Assembly: GCA_017470145.1 (NCBI GenBank) | Contig: JAFUFB010000013.1 | Coordinates: forward strand, 1-64,000 | DNA: 64,000 nt | Source of the DNA: Clostridia bacterium | GTDB taxonomy: Bacteria > Bacillota > Clostridia > Christensenellales > Aristaeellaceae | Direction: 5' to 3' | Shown: piece by piece, positions 55,943 to 64,000 of the stretch | Numbering within the stretch: the first letter of the stretch is position 1 | Layout of the letters: each line of letters opens with the position of its first letter | Notes under the pieces: generated by a model | What the model saw: the letters and a program-made list of their open reading frames with translations, nothing else | Told to the model about the DNA's origin: nothing | The model's database searches: none | Program-made: the position numbers and the translations under genes

Positions 55943-57151
55943 TTATCCTTTCGTTCCCTTGGCGCCCTTGGATCCTTTGGCTCCAAAGGTAACTCCCTTC
56001 AAAATATCGCTCTGATAGGCGAAGTTCGATTGATTCCGATCCTGATGGGCCTTCTCCGCAAGCACAACTAACCGGTCAATCAACTTACGATAAGAGGTTC
56101 CAGCATTTTCCCATAGATAGAAAGCCAGGCTGCCGGGAATGGTATTGATCTCTGTGATATACAGATTTCCGCTGTCCCGGTCAAACATATAGTCAATCCG
56201 AACAACGCCCTTGCAATCCATCATCCGGAAGATGCGTTTGCTCATCTCCTGAATGCGATCTCGCAATTCCTCTTCAATGGGGGCGGGCAGGACCCGATGG
56301 AGGCTGGCCATTCCCTTGCTGCCGCCGTTGGCTAAGTATTTCTCTTTAAAATCCAGGAAATCTTCGCCGCTGATGGGCATTTCTATGGGGCTGGCTTCCA
56401 CCTCATCATCATAGCCCAGCACGCTGCAGTTCAGTTCGATCGGCTTGTTCAGCCCTTTTTCCACCAACACCCGGCGATCATATTCAAAGGCCAGTTCCAG
56501 CGCTTCCTGCAGCTCTTCCCTGTTTTCCGCCCGGCTGACGCCGATGCTGGAACCCAGGTTGGCCGGCTTGGTATAGACCGGAAAGCCCAGCTGCTCCTCG
56601 ATTTCTTTCAGAATAGCATCCTGGTTTTTCTCGAAGCCGGATCTCGCGTACCACAGGCTGGGAAGCACTGGCAGGCCGCCTCCCTGGAAGAACTGCTTAA
56701 TGATGATTTTATCCATGCCCAGGGAGCTGGCGCTTACGCCGGCGGAGGTGTACGGAATATTCGCCAGCTCCAGCAGGCCCTGCAGCGTACCATCCTCGCC
56801 GTTCATGCCGTGCATCACCACCACGAACGCATCCACCCGCGCCACGGCCCGCAGCTCATCCTTGCCGAATAACCCCTTTCCTTTTTCCAGGGCTAAAAGG
56901 GCGCCAGAGCCGGGGGTCATGTCCAGAAAAACCTTGCGGACGCCGGACGTATCCGGGCGAAAGGGCTGATAAGTGTGAATGTCCTTCAGTTTTTCTCCGG
57001 TGTACCAGCTGCCATGCTCATCGATGTAAACTGGAATCACGTCATATTTCTCTGGATCAGCATGGCGCATCATCTGCACCGCGCTGATGATGGACACCTC
57101 CCGTTCGCAGCTCCTGCTGCCAAAGATGACTCCCAACTGTTTTTTGCTCAT
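55943..57151 (-). CDS. ddl: D-alanine--D-alanine ligase
   Basis: Ddl (402 residues) makes the D-Ala-D-Ala dipeptide for peptidoglycan. Motifs: SCEREVSI, MHGMNGEDGTLQGLLE, TKPANLGSSIGVS, the omega-loop EKYL with the Lys-Tyr of D-Ala-D-Ala (not D-Ala-D-Lac) ligases, and ITEINTIPGSLAF. The C-terminus ends in a short GAKGSKGAKGTKG run not typical of the family. It follows the Mur ligase by 12 bases, as ddl and murF often do. Confidence 0.94.
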   Translation of the reverse strand: MSKKQLGVIFGSRSCEREVSIISAVQMMRHADPEKYDVIPVYIDEHGSWYTGEKLKDIHTYQPFRPDTSGVRKVFLDMTPGSGALLALEKGKGLFGKDELRAVARVDAFVVVMHGMNGEDGTLQGLLELANIPYTSAGVSASSLGMDKIIIKQFFQGGGLPVLPSLWYARSGFEKNQDAILKEIEEQLGFPVYTKPANLGSSIGVSRAENREELQEALELAFEYDRRVLVEKGLNKPIELNCSVLGYDDEVEASPIEMPISGEDFLDFKEKYLANGGSKGMASLHRVLPAPIEEELRDRIQEMSKRIFRMMDCKGVVRIDYMFDRDSGNLYITEINTIPGSLAFYLWENAGTSYRKLIDRLVVLAEKAHQDRNQSNFAYQSDILKGVTFGAKGSKGAKGTKG

Positions 57152-57163
57152 AATCTCTGTTCC

Positions 57164-58792
57164 CTACTCCTCGCTGTAATTATCCGGCAGATCATTTTCG
57201 AAAAGAACCGTATCCCCGGGATGTACTAAACTCCCCAGCAGCTGCGCGGCTTCGCTCAAACTGCCCACCACATGAATCCGCTCCTTTGGAAATCCTTGAT
57301 CTGTTAGCCCCTGGTGGAGCGTTTCGCTGCGCTTCTTCCCTACCAGGATGACTTCATCGCAGCAATCCGCCATTGCTTGACCAAATTCCCGATTGAGCTC
57401 CGCTTCCTGATCGCCTAATTCCACCATTCCTGGAGTCACGATCAATCGATGGCCCGGAAATTGCCGCAGGGTCTGGAAGGCTTGCTTCGCGCCTCGGATA
57501 TTGCTGTTAAAGGCGTCGTCCAGCACATTGAAGCCTCCCGGATTTCGCTTCAGCTCCAGCCGATGCTCCACCGGCTTCAATTTACGGATTCCCCGGGCGA
57601 TTTCACGCCCGTTCAGCCCCAGCTTGAGGCATACGCTGGCGCATAAAACGATATTGCGGATGTTCAGTTCTCCCAGCAGCTCCGTTTCGCAAGGGATGCG
57701 CTCTTGAGCTGTACAGAGCAGGAAATGGCTGCCGGAGGGAGAAACCTGCAGCTCTTCCACCCAGACATCATCCCGCTTTGAATTCAGACCCGTCAAGCAT
57801 TTTTCTTTCCTGGTCTTGGCCCATAATTCTGTCACGATGCCGTCATCGTCCGCGAAGAAGCAAGTCCCGTCCTCGGGAATCGCTTCCATCAGTTCATACT
57901 TGGTCTTCGTGATCCGCTCCTGGGTGTGGAAGGTATCCAAATGCTGGGGTCCTACAGAGGTCAGAAGGCCAATATGGGGATGAACCAGCCGGCACATCTC
58001 TTTAATATCTCCTACATGACGAGCGCCCATCTCTGCCACAAAAACCCGATGGCCAGGCTCCAGTTGGGTTCGGATCACCTTGGTTACGCCCATGGGAGTG
58101 TTGAAGCTGGCGGGCGTCACCAGGGTAGGATATTTTTCGCTTAACAGGGCACCTAGAATAAACTTGACGCTGGTTTTCCCCCAGGAGCCTGTAATGCCGA
58201 TTCGGATCAAATCCGGCCGCTCCTGCAAAATGCGCTGGGCATCCCGGAAGTACATCTCACTGATTCCCTTTTCTATGGGCCAGGCGATTAGCCCACCCAG
58301 CGCGATCCACAGGGGCAAAAGCAGCGGGAGGAGTACAAGACCGATATAGATCCACAGGCTCGCTTCCCATCGGCTGAATAGGAAGAATACCGTCATAAAA
58401 ACAAGGGTCCATACAATGGCGCAGACGATGTAGAGGCGCTTTACCCGAGGGGTAAATACCAGCTTTTTCTTCTCCTTCTGTTTTTGGGACCAAAGAAGCA
58501 GGCCAAATCCCGTGGCTATCAGAACCAGTCCGGAGATCGCCATGAGCAGCCAACTGGTTCCGCGCCAGAACAAGCGCCCGACCAGGAGGGTCAGCAGGAT
58601 CACCGCGGCCAGGCATGCCCCAGGGATCCATCCTCGCGGCCCTTGCCTCCTGAGGGTTCGAAAATATCCCGGAAACTGGTAGCTCTCTAACTGAAACCAG
58701 TGGATCAATGTGCGGGCGGCCAGCAGCGCCCCGGCCACCAGGCAGAGACACCACAGATCCGCTGCAATCAATTCCACTGTGCTTAAAAACAT
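57164..58792 (-). CDS. Mur ligase (MurF-like) with N-terminal membrane domain
   Basis: This 542-residue protein has about five membrane segments in residues 8-171, then a Mur ligase core. The core shows GITGSWGKTSVK (199-210), TPASFNTPMGVTKVIR, EMGARHVGDIKEM, the LGELNIRNIVL segment, LDDAFNSNIRGAKQAF and TPGMVELG, which match MurF central and C-terminal domains. The usual MurF N-terminal UDP-MurNAc-tripeptide domain is missing, replaced by the membrane domain. Next to ddl, a MurF role (adding D-Ala-D-Ala) is likely, but the acceptor could be membrane-bound. The symbol is left blank for that reason. Confidence 0.85.
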   Translation of the reverse strand: MFLSTVELIAADLWCLCLVAGALLAARTLIHWFQLESYQFPGYFRTLRRQGPRGWIPGACLAAVILLTLLVGRLFWRGTSWLLMAISGLVLIATGFGLLLWSQKQKEKKKLVFTPRVKRLYIVCAIVWTLVFMTVFFLFSRWEASLWIYIGLVLLPLLLPLWIALGGLIAWPIEKGISEMYFRDAQRILQERPDLIRIGITGSWGKTSVKFILGALLSEKYPTLVTPASFNTPMGVTKVIRTQLEPGHRVFVAEMGARHVGDIKEMCRLVHPHIGLLTSVGPQHLDTFHTQERITKTKYELMEAIPEDGTCFFADDDGIVTELWAKTRKEKCLTGLNSKRDDVWVEELQVSPSGSHFLLCTAQERIPCETELLGELNIRNIVLCASVCLKLGLNGREIARGIRKLKPVEHRLELKRNPGGFNVLDDAFNSNIRGAKQAFQTLRQFPGHRLIVTPGMVELGDQEAELNREFGQAMADCCDEVILVGKKRSETLHQGLTDQGFPKERIHVVGSLSEAAQLLGSLVHPGDTVLFENDLPDNYSEE

Positions 58793-58799
58793 CTTTACT

Positions 58800-59579
58800 T
58801 CATGCCTCCGTTAGAAAATGATGTACGATGGTGTTGAATCGGGGCGCCTGCTCCAGATAGGCAAAATGAGTTCCGCCTTCCAGGATCACGAGCCCTGCAT
58901 CCGGGATCAGCTTTTCCATCTCCTGCCCCATCCAGAGGGGCGTCTCCGTGTCTGCGTCACCCCAGATCAGGAGGACACTTTGCTGAATCTGAGGATACCT
59001 GTCCCGCAGATCCAGATTGATCACCTTGACGAAGGTTTGGCGCATTTCTTCATCCAGGGCGTTATAATCCGCGCTGCCGTATTCCTGGCGGATCTTTGCT
59101 TCGTATTGTTCGCCGATCTTTCGCATCAGGGGGATCTTTTCCACCCGTTTCGCGAAGGCTTTTTTTCGCTGAAATTCCGCGGAACGCTTTTTTCCTTCCT
59201 CGGTGGGCTTGGACCGAAGGCCAGCTGCCCCGGTGAAGACCAATTTTGTAAACATTTCCGGCCATTGGCTGGCCCCCCAGGCGGCCACCCGACAGCCGAA
59301 GCTGTGCCCTACCACGGCACAGGGGAGAAAATGCAGCTGTTGCAGCAGCTCCCGCAGGCAGTCTGCGTATTCAGGGACACCCCAAGGCTCCGGCGGACGG
59401 CTGCTTTGACCGAAGCCCGGAAAATCGATCAGCAATACATGATGATCTCCCTGAAGGGCGTTGGCCAAACTTTCCATCAATTGGACGGAACAACCCCATC
59501 CATGCAGCAGGACGACCCTTTCGCCGTGATCTCCCCGCGTTTCATAATAGACCTTCGCTCCCTTTGCCTGCGCGAACAT
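58800..59579 (-). CDS. Alpha/beta-fold hydrolase
   Basis: This 259-residue hydrolase has the oxyanion HGWG motif in VVLLHGWGCS, the nucleophile elbow GHSFG, an Asp in LLIWGDADTETP, and a C-terminal His in LEGGTHFAYLEQAP, forming a complete triad. A helical cap rich in Lys lies between (about 125-190). The substrate is unknown. It sits between the GNAT gene and the Mur ligase with gaps of 12 and 7 bases, so it is co-transcribed with cell-wall genes. Confidence 0.88.
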   Translation of the reverse strand: MFAQAKGAKVYYETRGDHGERVVLLHGWGCSVQLMESLANALQGDHHVLLIDFPGFGQSSRPPEPWGVPEYADCLRELLQQLHFLPCAVVGHSFGCRVAAWGASQWPEMFTKLVFTGAAGLRSKPTEEGKKRSAEFQRKKAFAKRVEKIPLMRKIGEQYEAKIRQEYGSADYNALDEEMRQTFVKVINLDLRDRYPQIQQSVLLIWGDADTETPLWMGQEMEKLIPDAGLVILEGGTHFAYLEQAPRFNTIVHHFLTEA

Positions 59580-59591
59580 AAATTCCCCCGC

Positions 59592-60053
59592 TTATGATTC
59601 TCCTACCCGCCAGATATATCTTTCCTTGCGGGCGCTGATGTCATATTTTTTTTGCCAGTATTCCGCTACCGGAACCTCGCTTTCCCACAAGCACCCCAGC
59701 GCCTTGCAGGTTTTCCGGCTGGCCTGATTGTCCGGGTCGGTGGTAATGATCACAGAGCTCTTTCCGCTCCGGAGAATCTCCTCCCTAATCAATCTGCAGG
59801 CCTTCTCCGCGTATCGATGCCCTCTCCAGGCCGGTTCCACATGATAACCAATATGGCCGAAATAATAGATGGCTTCGCTTTCGCCCGGCCGATAGGACAG
59901 CCGACCAATTTCCTGCCGGGATCCATGAATTGTAATCCGCCAATTCCTTTCCTGGCCAAAGCCCAGCTCCTTTTCCGGAGGAGAAAGGCGAATCGGAATC
60001 AAGTCGATTTCACCATCGGAGAATTCCGCCCCGCGGAAAAACGGCCAATTCAT
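59592..60053 (-). CDS. GNAT family N-acetyltransferase
   Basis: This 153-residue protein has the GNAT fold with GHIGYHVEPAWRGHRYAEKAC, in which RGHRYA is the acetyl-CoA pyrophosphate loop, and the later DNQASRKTCKALGC motif typical of RimJ/RimL-like members. The substrate is unknown. Its ATG overlaps the upstream kinase stop by one base. Confidence 0.85.
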   Translation of the reverse strand: MNWPFFRGAEFSDGEIDLIPIRLSPPEKELGFGQERNWRITIHGSRQEIGRLSYRPGESEAIYYFGHIGYHVEPAWRGHRYAEKACRLIREEILRSGKSSVIITTDPDNQASRKTCKALGCLWESEVPVAEYWQKKYDISARKERYIWRVGES

Positions 60054-60979
60054 TAGACCTCCTGAATGCGAACCTGATCTAACAGGCCATAGAAATCCTC
60101 TGGAACGATGAGCTGCGTCCCTTCAGTCATGACGCTGGCCGCCCCGGCGGCCACGCCATACTTAAAGGCCCGGCCCATGTCCTTTTCTTTTTCATATCCC
60201 AGCAGCATGCCGCCGATCATCGCGTCTCCCGCGCCGACGGTAGACTTGGTGGCCACCCGAAGGGCCGGAGCAAAAAGGGTGCGCTCCTGATCCACGTACA
60301 TGGCCCCCATGGCGCCCATGGAGATCACCGCGTGTTCCACCCCCAGGCGAATGAAGAGCAGCGCCGCATCCCGAATGGAGCGCATGGTCCGCAATTCCAG
60401 CCCCAGGGTCATTTCCATCTCGTGCAAATTTGGCTTAATTAGGAAGGGATGCGCCCCCTTGGCCGCCAGCTCTAGCTCCGCGCCCTCTGTATCCAGGATG
60501 CACTTTTTCCCTTCCAGCGCCTTCATCAAATCCCGATACACCCCCTGGGGGCATCCCGGGGGAACGCTGCCCGTCAGCACCACTACATCGCTGTCCGCCG
60601 TCTTTTCCTTCGCCAGGTCAAAGAAATCCTGAAGCTGCTTTTCCTCCACCCAGGTGCCGGACTCATTTAGTTCCGTGATTCCTTTTTCGTCCTTCAGCAC
60701 CAACTTTAAATTCGTCCGCACCTTGCCGGGAACCCGGAGAAAATGATGCTTTAAGCCTTCAGCGTCCATCATGGCGGACAGCTGATCTCCGCCGTTTTCC
60801 CCCATGATGCCGATGCACTGCACATCCAACCCCAGGCGTTGGGCCACCACGGCCACGTTAATCCCCTTGCCGCCCAGATCCTCCCGCAGCTCGCGAATGC
60901 GGTTGACTTCGCCTAATTTCAGGCTGTCCATCTCCACCGCTTTGTCAAAGCTGGGGTTGAGACAAATGGTCGTAATCAC
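60053..60979 (-). CDS. PfkB family hexose kinase (1-phosphofructokinase/tagatose-6-phosphate kinase type)
   Basis: This 308-residue sugar kinase has the start ITTICLNPSFDKAVEM, the GGKGINVA motif, TGSVPPG, KPNLHEME, and the catalytic STVGAGDAMIGG. The pattern is that of FruK/LacC, but no PTS or sugar genes flank it, so the substrate is undecided. It is first in a five-gene operon running through GNAT, hydrolase and Mur ligase to ddl. Confidence 0.9.
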   Translation of the reverse strand: MITTICLNPSFDKAVEMDSLKLGEVNRIRELREDLGGKGINVAVVAQRLGLDVQCIGIMGENGGDQLSAMMDAEGLKHHFLRVPGKVRTNLKLVLKDEKGITELNESGTWVEEKQLQDFFDLAKEKTADSDVVVLTGSVPPGCPQGVYRDLMKALEGKKCILDTEGAELELAAKGAHPFLIKPNLHEMEMTLGLELRTMRSIRDAALLFIRLGVEHAVISMGAMGAMYVDQERTLFAPALRVATKSTVGAGDAMIGGMLLGYEKEKDMGRAFKYGVAAGAASVMTEGTQLIVPEDFYGLLDQVRIQEV

Positions 60980-61083
60980 GAAATCACCCCCACAAAAATA
61001 CAGTCTATTATACCATCCCAGCCCTGCTTGCGCAACCGTCGAATCTGGGTTCTTTCCTCTTGGACGCGGGTGTATTCGCGGAT

Positions 61084-61116
61084 AAAAAAACGAACCGACA
61101 GCAATCTATCGGTTCG
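61084..61116 (-). terminator. Terminator of yajC
   Basis: On the minus strand CGAACCGA/TCGGTTCG arms (61109-61116, 61091-61098) with a 10-base loop are followed by seven T residues (61084-61090). The rest of 60980-61083 shows no gene. Confidence 0.85.
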
Positions 61117-61131
61117 AAACAGGGCCCTGGT

Positions 61132-61518
61132 TCAGTTCAGCGCTTCCGCGTCGTTTTCGATGGTAATCTCTTCTACGCTGCGGATACCCCAGCGGGCTAC
61201 TACCATGCTCAGATTATCCCGGCCCACGGACAGGGTCACAGTGTCATCCTTGATGCCAACGATGGTGCCGTAAATGCCGCCAATGGTGCACACCCGGTCA
61301 CCGGCCTTCAGGTTGTTCAACATTTCCTTGACCTGCTTGTCCTTTTTCCTTTGGGGACGGATCAGGAAGAAATAGAACACTACGAAAATCAGCACCATGG
61401 GAAGGAAGGTGGATATCAGCGCGGCAACAGGATTCGCCGCCAGCTCTTCCCCCGTGGCTTCCACGGCTGCGGCTTCTTCCGCCAGGGCGGTGGAGATTCC
61501 AAACAGCTTTTCAATCAT
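61132..61518 (-). CDS. yajC: Preprotein translocase subunit YajC
   Basis: YajC (128 residues) associates with SecDF in the membrane. It has one membrane helix (about 35-53) ending FYFFLIRPQRKKDK, then LKAGDRVCTIGGIYGTIV, the family signature. The N-terminal extension of about 30 residues is Ala/Glu-rich. secDF is not adjacent. It has its own promoter and terminator. Confidence 0.93.
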   Translation of the reverse strand: MIEKLFGISTALAEEAAAVEATGEELAANPVAALISTFLPMVLIFVVFYFFLIRPQRKKDKQVKEMLNNLKAGDRVCTIGGIYGTIVGIKDDTVTLSVGRDNLSMVVARWGIRSVEEITIENDAEALN

Positions 61519-61558
61519 TTTTCATTAACTCCTTTTTCATTCATTAGGTCCGGAGGGG

Positions 61559-61587
61559 ATTATAACAGAATGCCTCCCCCCATGCAA
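61559..61587 (-). promoter_or_regulatory. Promoter of yajC
   Basis: On the minus strand TTGCAT (61582-61587), 17 bases, then TATAAT (61559-61564). It lies just beyond the DUF1667 stop. Confidence 0.8.
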
Positions 61588-61601
61588 GCCCGGCGCAAAA
61601 A

Positions 61602-61967
61602 TTACTGCAGGGGCCGGGTGGCGACGATATTCACACCGGTGTCACAAACATTGGGCAGAACCACCTGCCCCAGGGAGATAGGCACGGAAATTTGGACAGC
61701 CCTTAACTCTTCCATCACTTGGCTGATGAGCCGCTTTGGCACCGGCTCCGCCGTTTTGACAGAGAGGGGTATGGCGCTGTTTTCAACCGGAATGACAGCG
61801 GTAATCATCCGCAGAGGCAAGGTGCATTCCTGATGCGCGTATTTCTCCCCCCGGGGGCAGGTATTCCCCTTCACGGAAATCACCTCGTTCGCGTCGTTCA
61901 GCGTCACGGTTATTCGGCACCCGACGGGGCAATTGATACAAGTGATCACCTGTTCCATGCTCATCAT
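61602..61967 (-). CDS. DUF1667 family protein
   Basis: This 121-residue protein has two CxxC-like sites at the N-terminus (CINCPVGCRI and CPRGEKYA), then KTAEPVPKRLISQVMEEL, the DUF1667 pattern. In many Firmicutes it is encoded with an FAD oxidoreductase and a GlpA-like dehydrogenase, as here, probably as a small redox partner. Several clustered ATGs leave the exact start open. It overlaps the oxidoreductase stop by four bases. Confidence 0.88.
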   Translation of the reverse strand: MMSMEQVITCINCPVGCRITVTLNDANEVISVKGNTCPRGEKYAHQECTLPLRMITAVIPVENSAIPLSVKTAEPVPKRLISQVMEELRAVQISVPISLGQVVLPNVCDTGVNIVATRPLQ

Positions 61968-63232
61968 TCCGCTCCTTTCTCAATCCGCACTACCACGGGT
62001 TCGCTGCCATCCAGGCCATCAAAAGCATCCGGCTTAAGCGTATAGGCGGCCATCTCTCCCGGGGTAAAGATCATGGCTTTTCGGCGCAGCAGCTCCTTCC
62101 CGCCGCAGGAGATCACCGCGGAGGCGTTGCGGAAAACGCCGGAGGGCCGGAACATGAGGGTAACCGCCTCCTGGGGATGCACTTGGATCTTCTGGGGAAC
62201 CGTTCCCCGAACGCCTTCGCCGTCCTCCACCCGCAGGAAGGTTTTTTCTTCATGGCTGTCTCGAACGAACCTGGCGGCGGCATGGCCGGCCTGGAAGCTT
62301 TCGTTGGATACATGATCTACCAGGTCGTGCACATGCAGCACATTGCCGCAGGCAAACACGCCCGGCACGGAGGTCTCAAAGGTATCCGTCACAACAGCCC
62401 CAGAGGTGGCGGGAGAGATCTGAACCCCTGCCCCTTCGCTCAGCTCGTTCTCTGGAATCAAGCCCACAGACAGCAGCAGGGTATCGCATTCAAACACCAT
62501 CTCCGTGCCCGGAACGGGGCGGCGCTGGGCATCCACCTGGGATACAGTCACGCTCTCCAGTCGCTCCCGGCCCTGGATATCCGTCACGGTATGGGATAGA
62601 TACAAAGGAATATCGTAATCGTTGAGGCACTGGACAATGTTCCGGTTCAGGCCAGAGGAAAAAGGCATAATCTCCACGCAGGCCAGCACCTTCGCCCCCT
62701 GCAGGGTCATTCTGCGGGCCATGATCAGCCCGATATCACCGGATCCAAGAATCACCACCCTTTTTCCGGGCATATAGCCCTCCAGGTTGACAAAGCGCTG
62801 AGCGGTGCCGGCGGAATAGATGCCTGCGCACCTGGTTCCGGGCGTGCATAGCGCTCCCCGAGGCCGCTCCCGACATCCCATGGCCAGGATAATGGCGCTT
62901 GCCTCGATAAAGCGCAATCCCTTTTCCCGGGAAATGCAGGTGACCACCCGGTCCGGAGAAACCGCCAGGACGGTGGTATCACACTCGATATCGATCTCCA
63001 GCTCCTTGGCCCGGTCGATATCCCGCTGCGCGTATTCCGGGCCCGTCAGCTCCTCCTTGAAGCGATGGAGGCCAAAGCCATTATGGATGCACTGCCGAAG
63101 AATACCGCCGGGATTGCTTTCCCGCTCCAGCACCAGCAGGGATTCAATTCCGTCCTCCCGGGCGGCAATGGCTGCCGCCAGCCCAGCTGGACCGGCGCCG
63201 ATAATCAGGATATCCACATGCTGTCGATTCAT
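61964..63232 (-). CDS. FAD-dependent pyridine nucleotide oxidoreductase
   Basis: This 422-residue flavoprotein has the FAD-binding DILIIGAGPAGLAAAIAA at residues 7-24, a second Rossmann motif KRVVILGSGDIGLIMAR for NAD(P), ATG-like AIILAMGCRER, and the FACGNVLHVHDLVDH FAD motif. There is no redox-active CxxC pair. The start at 63232 overlaps the upstream gene stop by four bases. It forms a three-gene unit with the GlpA-like protein and DUF1667, probably oxidising a glycerol 3-phosphate-like substrate. Confidence 0.9.
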   Translation of the reverse strand: MNRQHVDILIIGAGPAGLAAAIAAREDGIESLLVLERESNPGGILRQCIHNGFGLHRFKEELTGPEYAQRDIDRAKELEIDIECDTTVLAVSPDRVVTCISREKGLRFIEASAIILAMGCRERPRGALCTPGTRCAGIYSAGTAQRFVNLEGYMPGKRVVILGSGDIGLIMARRMTLQGAKVLACVEIMPFSSGLNRNIVQCLNDYDIPLYLSHTVTDIQGRERLESVTVSQVDAQRRPVPGTEMVFECDTLLLSVGLIPENELSEGAGVQISPATSGAVVTDTFETSVPGVFACGNVLHVHDLVDHVSNESFQAGHAAARFVRDSHEEKTFLRVEDGEGVRGTVPQKIQVHPQEAVTLMFRPSGVFRNASAVISCGGKELLRRKAMIFTPGEMAAYTLKPDAFDGLDGSEPVVVRIEKGAE

Positions 63233-64000
63233 GCCTGCTCCCTCCCTTCGGCTTCTTTCGTCAGGGTTCCAGTCAGCAAATAACTGTTCCCGCCGTTTTT
63301 CGTAATATCCTGCAGCGGGATTCCCGTTTCCCGGGAAATGATGGCGGCGACCCTGGGACTGCAGAAGCCGCCTTGGCATCTTCCCATGCCGGCCCTGGTA
63401 CGCCGCTTCACAGCATCGATATGCGTGGCCGGAACTGGGCGATGGGTCGCGGCCACGATTTCCGCCTCCGTAACCACTTCGCATCGGCAGATGATGCTGC
63501 CGTAGAGGGGATTTTCCGCCAAAGCCTTTTCCTGTTCCTCCGGCGTCATTTCCCGGAAGGGGATCGCGGGCTTCTGATAGGGCGCCAGCTCTGCCTTCGC
63601 GGGGAGACGCTGTTCCCCGGCAATCTGTTCCGCCAGCGCTTTCCCGATGGCCGGAGCGGAGGAAAGGCCAGGGCTTTCAATCCCGACGGCTTCATAAGCC
63701 CCCGGGCAGCCGTCCACAGCCCCCAGGATGAAGTCCCCTCTCTCCTCATGGGCCCGAACGCCGCTGAAATTGGTAATATTGGTTCTCAAGGAAACCTTCG
63801 GCCAGGTAAGCCGTACCTTCTCCATGACGGAATCCAGGCCGGACTGGGTGGTCTCCGTGTTCAGGGGATCGTCGATATCCTCCGCGCTGGGCCCCAGTAG
63901 CACATTTCCATGCACCGTGGGGGAAACCAGCACGCCCTTTCCCATCTTGGAGGGGCACTGGAAAATCGTCCTTTCAAAGGGCGCTTCCTTCGGCCGGTCC
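63229..64000 (-). CDS. GlpA-like FAD-dependent dehydrogenase, C-terminal part (runs off the right edge)
   Basis: The visible 256 residues are the C-terminal portion; the frame is open to the window end, so the start lies beyond it. It has the substrate region MGKGVLVSPTVHGNVLLGP, AVGIESPGLSSAPAIG, and a C-terminal BFD-like 2Fe-2S domain with CRCEVVTEAEI and RCQGGFC. This resembles anaerobic glycerol-3-phosphate dehydrogenase subunit A and related L-2-hydroxyglutarate-type oxidases. The substrate is not settled. Confidence 0.88.
   Translation of the reverse strand, partial: DRPKEAPFERTIFQCPSKMGKGVLVSPTVHGNVLLGPSAEDIDDPLNTETTQSGLDSVMEKVRLTWPKVSLRTNITNFSGVRAHEERGDFILGAVDGCPGAYEAVGIESPGLSSAPAIGKALAEQIAGEQRLPAKAELAPYQKPAIPFREMTPEEQEKALAENPLYGSIICRCEVVTEAEIVAATHRPVPATHIDAVKRRTRAGMGRCQGGFCSPRVAAIISRETGIPLQDITKNGGNSYLLTGTLTKEAEGREQA

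Noticed and set aside
59592-60053. RimJ/RimL ribosomal protein acetyltransferase assignment
   Set aside because: The motifs support only the GNAT family; there is no ribosomal protein context, so I left the substrate open.

Overview
The window looks like a chromosomal segment of an anaerobic, Gram-positive, Clostridia-type member of the Bacillota (inference). The grounds are the gene content and order: a sodium/proton-pumping Rnf-type complex, pyruvate phosphate dikinase, Ktr and Trk potassium systems, a SpoVB-like flippase followed by YabN/MazG and RqcP, the dxs-tlyA-nadK-argR-recN block, a one-piece tmRNA with a GKT...AFAA tag, and no outer-membrane genes. The DNA is moderately GC-rich by eye, genes are tightly packed, and no stretch over about 300 bases lacks a gene. 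I saw no CRISPR array, prophage, insertion sequence or rRNA.

Layout. 1-1,800: an SLC13/ArsB-type permease. 1,800-9,450 (+): GyrB-like and GyrA-like topoisomerase subunits, YbaB, RecR, RmuC and GalM. 9,450-11,540 (-): xylulokinase and NrdR behind a perfect consensus promoter. 11,600-18,463 (+): a copper-handling module made of a DUF2318 lipoprotein, an HMA-SafE-cupredoxin membrane protein, a CopA ATPase with an HMA domain at each end, a small exported protein and a two-component system. 18,455-21,063: proA-rluB (-) and smpB (+), divergent from overlapping promoters. 21,127-21,762: tmRNA (+) and tRNA-Leu(GAG) (-). 21,902-26,067 (-): an iron-type ABC importer with an internal terminator. 26,299-31,360: KtrBA (-) back to back with TrkA-TrkH (+). 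31,437-35,925 (+): SpoVB-like flippase, YabN-type MazG, RqcP, IspDF.

35,977-39,514 (-): an acidic-tailed exported protein of unknown function, a tRNA dihydrouridine synthase, and upp. 39,662-42,400 (+): lgt, a serine hydrolase, recX. 42,457-50,012 (-): ppdK and an rnfCDEAB operon with no rnfG. 50,113-55,812 (-): dxs, tlyA, NAD kinase, argR, recN. 55,943-60,979 (-): a PfkB kinase, a GNAT acetyltransferase, an alpha/beta hydrolase, an unusual membrane-anchored Mur ligase, and D-Ala-D-Ala ligase. 61,132-64,000 (-): yajC, then a DUF1667 protein, an FAD oxidoreductase and a GlpA-like dehydrogenase that runs off the right edge.

Most of the window is housekeeping: DNA topology and repair, ribosome rescue, isoprenoid and cell-wall precursors, potassium and redox balance. 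The least ordinary parts are the copper module, the Rnf operon lacking its RnfG subunit, the Mur ligase whose N-terminal third is a membrane domain, and the exported protein with a roughly 108-residue Glu-rich tail. Several strong promoters and terminators can be read directly. Functional calls rest on recognised motifs and family knowledge; no database search was possible.
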